A DNA stretch of 64,000 bases from Haliotis asinina. Its lineage: Eukaryota > Mollusca > Gastropoda > Lepetellida > Haliotidae. The translations under genes were made by a program, and so were the position numbers. Position 1 is the first letter of the stretch. Each line of letters starts with the position of its first letter. Shown here piece after piece: positions 59,501-64,000 of this stretch. Under the pieces are notes generated by a model, which worked only from the letters and a program-made list of their open reading frames with translations, made no database searches and had not been told where the DNA came from. The stretch is taken from contig NC_090291.1 in the NCBI RefSeq assembly GCF_037392515.1, forward strand, positions 18,131,501-18,195,500. Direction: 5' to 3'.

Positions 59501-61920
59501 AAAATATGATAACAGAAATATGCGTATTGTCTAACACACGTAGGTTTAATCCTAGTCTTTAAGAGAGCGTCGTATGTATGTAGCACATTAACATTTACTG
59601 TGCTAAAAATAAACTTATATAGGTCATTATGTCATGTCCTCGTAGCTCCTGGTTAATTTGTCTGCACGTTTAGACACTGTCGTCAAGTAAGATGATAACA
59701 AGAAAACAGAACCATCAATATCCCCCGCATTACCTCCAGTTTCAGTCCAAGTCAAATTTGTTGCCACGGAAACGCCATACATATTTTATACAGATTTCCA
59801 AAACTATCAAAAAGCACCAGTACACCACTAGACCAATGTATGTGTCAGGTTTGGTGAAGAAGTATTGGACGATTTTAGAGTTCTGCTCAGGAAAAGATAA
59901 ATGTGCACGGACGGACGGGGTGCATTTTAATACCCCCCGCAAAGCGCGTTGCGCCAGATAAGTAGACAGGTGCCTATTGTATTTCGATGATACACTTTAG
60001 TACATTATACTATTCAACATATTTATGCGAATATAGTGAGTCATGAGGAATACAGCAAAGTAGTAGTTTTTTTCAATGTTTTCCCCTGTAGTTTTCATGG
60101 TCATATAGCATGTAATTTGGTATCCTAGTTGATTCGTAACCAAAATGATTTTATCTCCCACAAGGATTCTTTGTAATGCCAGTAAAGTACCTACTATATA
60201 CGCGTTAGGACACAGAACACGTAACAGTATGACTTGACTCGCTAAGAGTATAAGAGTTTGCTGCAGCCAGTGCCACTAGGGTTCCAGGTAGGGCATCGTT
60301 TTGGGAAGTCAAAAGATAACATGCTGTAAAAGTTCAAAAGATTAATATGACTTCATCTTTACCATCTTTCACATCTATTTCTAGCTGTTGGAATCGGGGA
60401 TTCTTCTGTCTGGAAGATATCTACATGGAGAGCATGTAATCCTCGTCGGATTTGAGGGTGTTTTCACGACCCCAAAGTGTTCCAATATTCGACTCTTTAT
60501 AAATTATTGGGGCAGAGAACGTTTTGGACAAAGTTTATTAAAGCACGTCTCCTAAAGCCCCACCCCTCGTCGTCGTCACAGTAGATGGTAAAGTTGACAA
60601 AGGGGGCTCTGATGAAGCCATATGGGCTAATCCTCTGTTTTGGGGATCAAAGTGGATTCAAGAAACAGCCAGTAAACCAAGTACCATCAGAAATTTGATG
60701 TCAAGAAACGAATACAACTGGATGGCGCCGTATGGCCAAACCCGAAAGGATGCCAAACGGCTGAAACACCTATCAAATCGAGAATCAACCAGAGTGGGTA
60801 AGTTATAGTAAGTTTTTGAAATCAGTCATTTTGTGAATTCACCTGTATGTGATAGACCGGGGTTTGTGAGTTTAAACTGCTCTGACCACAGCGCATTTCA
60901 AACAAACAGGTGTAGATGCCTCAAAGCCAAGCTGAAGTGCAACAGTTGCTGACACAATAGTTGCTGCCACTATAGTTTTAACACTCAATGACAATAAGTG
61001 ATGTTACAATTGTGAGTAGGCGAGTGAGTTCATGTTTAACGTCACAGCAATATTTCGGAAACAACACTAAAATGGAATACATGTACACTCTAAAAACCTG
61101 TCGACGATAGACATAAAAGTACTAGAATATCACAGATATAAATATAAAACTAGCATGAAAACCTAAAACACTGTAATTAAAGAAGACAATACATTACAAA
61201 ACACGGGTTGTAGATTGCCAACATCTGAAGGTAGATCACAATACTATTGACCATTGGGACTTAGTATCTTTCCTTCCTGCATGGTCCCTTGCGGGATTTA
61301 CACCATCCCTTCAGCCGCTGGCAAGTGTACCAATGCTGGCCAAAAATATAATAACAAGAATACTACAATTAAAAACTCGGTAGACTTAAATTTACATCGA
61401 ATGTTTTTGAACTTACGTACCCTCTATGGAGGACAATAATTTTACAAGACTTCAACCCCCTTTGAATGTACGACCAATAACAGTCTCAGTTATAAATCTA
61501 GACTACCAAAAATAAAATATATCTATTACAATTCATTTAGCAAATCCATTTCTTTTCAAAATGCAATAACTAATTATTAGTGAAAGGACCCTTCATATTA
61601 CGTGATTTAAAATAGGTATCCCTTGTGATGGAACATTCAACAGTCAAGCAAAACATGCTTGACCGTGATTATTGCATCACAAAGGGTACACAATGGAGGA
61701 TCCTCACCTTTCAATAGGTATTTATGCGTATGTCTTGTTTGACCAATACGACATACCGTCTCATAATGACCTCTTCAAATCTGGTATTAATTTTAAATTA
61801 CTCTTTGATGCTCTTGGTATCCACTGGATTTGGATGCATGTCAGGTATTCTGATCTTTAATCAGGTTGTATCTACTTACCCAAGACGCCCGATCCAGTAA
61901 CAGACGACCACAGGTCACGT
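50393..61920 (-). CDS. ADAMTS-like zinc metalloprotease, gene B (3' part; paralog of gene A)
   Basis: Seven exons: 61920-61880, 59475-59370, 58024-57866, 56894-56771, 53907-53779, 53579-53528 and 50574-50393. The first six have the lengths and phases of their gene A counterparts (41, 106, 159, 124, 129, 52 bases). Seen: GRDLWSSVTGSGVLG, VNENRFVGREG, zinc site HELGHSIGAFHD, Met-turn LFIMAAL, GQLFNADEQC, MCSALLC, TSCGSGKWCEAGRC and GCPQGDDPTVACDAAQC. All zinc ligands and the catalytic Glu are kept and no stop interrupts the joins, so it looks functional. The signal, pro-domain and first catalytic exons are missing from the window. By gene A spacing they should begin beyond 64000, or else they were displaced by the LINE insertions at 61.9-64 kb. 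The C terminus (PTTPTPERKSKCSWRHGR) differs from gene A. Confidence 0.88.
50690..51930 (-). pseudogene. LINE reverse transcriptase/RNase H remnant with a nested LINE 3' end
   Basis: On the minus strand this parallels the 7960-9050 copy: an RT catalytic region near 51800 (ATGAAATATTAATATCATCC), the C-terminal RT ([20 protein letters not shown] at 51150-51220) and an RNase H start near 50700-50830. A second LINE 3' end at 51271-51483 interrupts it. It is heavily broken and lies in a gene B intron. Confidence 0.75.
51271..51483 (-). mobile_element. LINE 3' end nested inside another LINE
   Basis: It begins with the GAGTGAGTGAG tail and reaches GATCGCCAACAACT. TGGTGATGG is repeated on both sides (51255-51263, 51484-51492), and the host coding continues across when the insert is removed. 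Confidence 0.7.
51980..52105 (-). mobile_element. Second tRNA-derived SINE family (Leu/Ser-type head)
   Basis: On the minus strand: CAGTCGCTTTGGCTAAGCGG (A box), a long variable-arm-like stretch, then GGGTGCGGGTTCGAAAGCC (B box) and GGATGGGACACC. The 3' part is not clearly paired as a functional tRNA acceptor stem, so it is called a SINE head. Confidence 0.55.
52820..53175 (+). mobile_element. LINE 3' end, plus orientation
   Basis: GACGACTGAGGGGATGATGT, AAACCCAGCTAGGGTCCATG, CTTTGTCGACAGG and CACGATATGGCTGAAATATT run to GACGTTAAATATTAACTCAC. It is a clean example of the family terminus. Confidence 0.85.
54103..54752. repeat. 131-bp tandem array, five units
   Basis: Units start at 54103, 54234, 54365, 54496 and 54627 with TTGGTTTTTAAATTACGTTT and are almost identical. 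A visible variant is GTTCAGCAATC (units 1, 4) versus GTTCAACAATC (units 2, 3, 5). It lies in the gene B intron between exons 56894-56771 and 53907-53779. Confidence 0.95.
55451..55725 (-). mobile_element. SINE-like repeat (family B)
   Basis: GAGTTTAGTTTCACGTCGCA, CGGTCTGTAAATAATCGAGT, TCTGCGCAATTGGGAACCGA and CATGGGTTGCTGAAGGCCTA run in order. Fragments of the same family lie at about 33735-33850, 38635-38700, 54885-54995 and 56975-57145. Confidence 0.8.
55830..56260 (+). pseudogene. Tc1-like transposase N-terminal remnant
   Basis: An open piece encodes IRTIHRLQRIIQATGSTTDL then PHNGRPP, the linker typical of Tc1-like transposases between the two DNA-binding helices and the catalytic part. 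Downstream are frame-broken pieces (NRFARAAETAR) and a GLTGVP-type remnant up to 56220. The reading frame is disrupted, so it is inactive. It lies in a gene B intron. Confidence 0.65.
56265..56610 (+). mobile_element. LINE 3' end, plus orientation, diverged
   Basis: TAATGTAAATCCAGCTGGAG, CATGGTCCCTCGGTATGGAG, TGTCCTTCACTGACAAGCTT and a TGCACACTCTTTCACTTT end. The terminal repeat is decayed. Confidence 0.65.
58120..58975 (+). mobile_element. LINE 3' end split by about 600 bp of other sequence
   Basis: The LINE 3'UTR starts at TCCGTCCCTAGCATGGTGAT and stops near 58190. It resumes near 58805 with AAATCTGTGATGGACTAGTT, TTTATTGTCCTTTGTAGGCA and ends TTAACTCACTCACAC. Between them is unassigned sequence containing a 50-bp tandem repeat (58341-58490, about three units starting AGTTATTACTAGTACACAG). 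Confidence 0.6.
60550..60805 (+). other. Unassigned open segment
   Basis: A frame open for about 80 codons reads TVDGKVDKGGSDEAIWANPL then FWGSKWIQETASKPSTIRNL and MSRNEYNWMAPYGQTRKD, before GTAAGTT. Its composition is protein-like (Trp, Tyr and charged residues spread evenly), unlike neighbouring chance frames. No family is recognised, and no ATG or clear acceptor is fixed. It lies antisense in the first visible intron of gene B. It may be a transposon relic or a captured exon. Apart from it, 59500-61000 shows nothing. Confidence 0.3.
61017..61860 (-). pseudogene. 5'-truncated LINE copy with Cys/His tail remnant
   Basis: A diverged GAGT tail and GTTTAACGTCACAGCAATAT, then 3'UTR blocks. The minus-strand C-terminal remnant at 61600-61770 parallels the 7500-7650 region. 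It ends about 20 bp from the splice donor of gene B exon 61920-61880. Confidence 0.75.
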
Positions 61921-62112
61921 CTGCAGAATAAACATGATGGATTATGTACAAGCTTCATTACGATCAGTATCACTGGATACTGAGATTCTTTATCAATATT
62001 AGGGCATAATCGCATTGTGCTTAAAGTTATCACAACTGTCACGTATCGGACAATCTCTGATCCTCACAACATTCCAACCAATATTTTCAGGTTACTGGTT
62101 TGGGATGGACAG

Positions 62113-62998
62113 ACAGAGTGAGTTACTGTTTAACGTCACATCGGCAATATTGCTGCCACATCTTGACGGGAACAAAGGTGAGTGAGTAATATAATTAATA
62201 TTTAACGTCACACCGGCAATATCTCAGCCATATCGTGACGAGAACATTTAACACAGAAATGGAATATATTTATATAATAAAAACCTGTCAACAAAGGACA
62301 GTAAAACAACTGGAATATCACAAATGGAATTAAAACTAGCGTGGAAAGATAAAACTAATATCACTATACGGACAATACAATATAAAACAGGCTATAGATT
62401 GCCAACAACAGAAAGTACATCACCATACTAGGGACCATGGGGACTTGTAGTGATGGACCCTGGTTTGATTTACACCATCCTTTCAGATGTTAGCAACTTA
62501 GTCACATCTAGCCACAAATTAGAAATACACATGCACTACGAATACAAACAGTGGAAAGTCTAAATGTTATTGGAATGCTTTGTGAATTGCGTACCCTCTC
62601 AGGAAAACAATACTTTTACAATACTTCAACCTCCTTTGAGGATACAGCCACTAACAATTCAAGTTACTAATCTAAACTACCAATTATTAAAATACCTCTA
62701 TTTACAGAACATATAACTCATAATTGAACCCAAAAAAATTTAAAAAAAACAAAACAAAAAAACAACAAAAAACAAAAAAAAATAATTAAGTGAATACTGA
62801 CTGTGTTAAACAGATCCTTTGCGGTTTTTACAGTAAAATACTTATCCCTTATGATGGAGAATTTAACACAGTCAAACAGGATATGCTTGGCCGTGACTCT
62901 CTCATAACAAGGGAAATAAAAACACGTATGCATAAGAATATCTTGTATGGCCAATACGACATCATCGTAAAATAACCTCTTCAAATCTGGACTGACAA
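62113..62998 (-). pseudogene. Two adjoining LINE 3' ends, the second with Cys/His tail remnant
   Basis: A 65-bp stub (62113-62177, with TTTAACGTCACATCGGCAAT) abuts a fuller copy starting GTGAGTGAGTAATATAATTA at 62179. The fuller copy runs through the 3'UTR and an A-rich patch (62735-62785) to ORF2 remains (CYERVTAKHILFDCVKF) and stops at GGACTGACAA, where the plus-strand LINE 5' end begins. Confidence 0.75.
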
Positions 62999-62999
62999 G

Positions 63000-64000
63000 G
63001 GCGCCCGTGAAGAGCCACCTCCTCGTGATGGGTGCTGGGTAACGCTAAGCGCTCTTCTCCCGTGTGGGCCCGGGACAGAATGTGTTCACAGCACCCCATC
63101 GCCTGTCGTAAGAGGCGACTAAATTGGGCAACCTGTTTCTCGTGGGTTGCGTTCCGTGTCGGTAGAGGACGGGATCCTGGTAGTTGAGGGCAGATGGGCT
63201 TTTAACTGCGTTTCATTTGCCCAACACACCACTTCGGCCCTTACTTCACCTAGACTAGTGGTTGAATGGGCCCGATTCAACCAATCGGCTGGTCATGCCA
63301 AGCCGGGTGCATGGACTGTACATGTGTCATTGCACAGATTTGATTTGGAATTTTTTTTTAATTTCGGCTTTGGCTTTACTTGTGATCTGTACGTTTTTGA
63401 TTGTGAATTCTAATATGAACTTTGCCTAGAGTCTTATGCCAGAAGGCGATGGCTCATGCGCCAATCCGGTAGTTTAATTATTTAATTATTTATAATTCTT
63501 CTACTGTTGTATATCATCCGGGTATCCTTGGTGCTGCAAGCTGGAGGTTCGCTTGCTTTAACATTGTCCTTCTGATACTCCGTGGTGGGTGGGGAGCTCG
63601 GATGATGAACCATATGACACCAACCATGGCTTATGAAGTACCCCATAAAAAAACAAAGCGTCCACTTGAAATTGATCCTGTTGATACTGACCACAGACCG
63701 TCTCTATCGATTGAGTATTGACCACCCGGACAAGACACCATTAAAGCTGAACCCTTTCGCAGTATCTAAAGGCATGCAAGGTATTGCTGGGGATGTTAAG
63801 AACATTCGGCGCTTACGTTCGGGTGCACTACTAGTTGAGTGCAGCAAGGAACAGCAAGCATCCAATCTGATGAGTATTGAATCTTTTGTGGGCATTCCGG
63901 TCATGGTCTCTGCTCACAAGACCTTGAACACTAGTAAAGGTATCGTCGATAGAGATCGTGATCGATTGTTTGCTGACATGACCGAACTTGAAATAGCATG
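63000..64000 (+). mobile_element. 5' end of an I/Nimb-like LINE with start of ORF1, running off the right edge
   Basis: The leader starts GGGCGCCCGTGAAGAGCCAC immediately after a truncated LINE and matches the inverted leader at 1-353. From about 63670 an open frame runs to the window end with PLKLNPFAVSKGMQGIAGDV, then KNIRRLRSGALLVECSKEQQ and LNTSKGIVDRDRDRL. This is the ORF1 (gag-like, RNA-binding) type found in I/Jockey retrotransposons, where it packages element RNA. An upstream ATG at 63614 is in another frame and meets a stop at 63719, so the true start is unclear or a base is missing. A complete leader makes this the best candidate for a full-length copy. Confidence 0.8.

Overview
This is a window of animal nuclear DNA: AT-rich, with long introns, GT-AG splice sites, microsatellites and many degraded retroposons. 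I think it comes from a gastropod mollusc, probably an abalone or a relative. That rests on remembering the (GAGT)n-ended interspersed repeats as common in abalone sequence, and on two genes of a kind expanded in molluscs. It is inference, not proof.

Three protein-coding loci can be reconstructed exon by exon. (1) 2042-13166, plus strand: a complete-looking SLC6 (sodium/chloride-dependent neurotransmitter and amino-acid symporter) gene. Its 14 exons join in phase to give a 587-residue protein. (2) 44394-21339, minus strand: a secreted ADAMTS-like zinc metalloprotease (gene A). It has a signal peptide, a pro-domain, a reprolysin-type catalytic domain with HELGHSIGALHD, a cysteine-rich region and a long threonine-rich tail, and a polyadenylation signal follows the stop. 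One short exon was not found. (3) 61920-50393, minus strand: the last six-and-a-bit domains of a tandem paralog (gene B). Its exon lengths match those of gene A one for one until the last exon, which has no threonine tail. The 5' exons of gene B must lie beyond 64000.

The rest is mostly mobile DNA. The dominant family is a non-LTR retrotransposon of the I/Nimb/Jockey kind: ORF1 of the 'KG.QGIAG..RRLRSG' type, a reverse transcriptase, an RNase H and a Cys/His tail. There are about fifteen 5'-truncated 3' ends and two outward-facing 5' ends, one at each edge of the window. Two SINE-like families end in a similar roughly 50-bp 3' tail, as expected if they use the same retrotransposition machinery. 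There are also three copies of a TTAA-flanked inverted-repeat element, two Tc1-like transposase remnants, a foldback element, and several insertions nested in other insertions.

Layout: 0-2 kb LINE pieces; 2-13.2 kb SLC6 gene with repeats in its introns; 13.2-21.3 kb repeats only; 21.3-44.4 kb metalloprotease gene A; 44.4-50.4 kb intergenic repeats; 50.4-61.9 kb metalloprotease gene B (3' part); 61.9-64 kb LINE pieces, ending in the start of a possibly full-length LINE. The two metalloprotease genes are clearly a duplication. Nothing in the sequence ties the transporter to them functionally. All exon joins are my reading of splice sites and phases, without transcript support.
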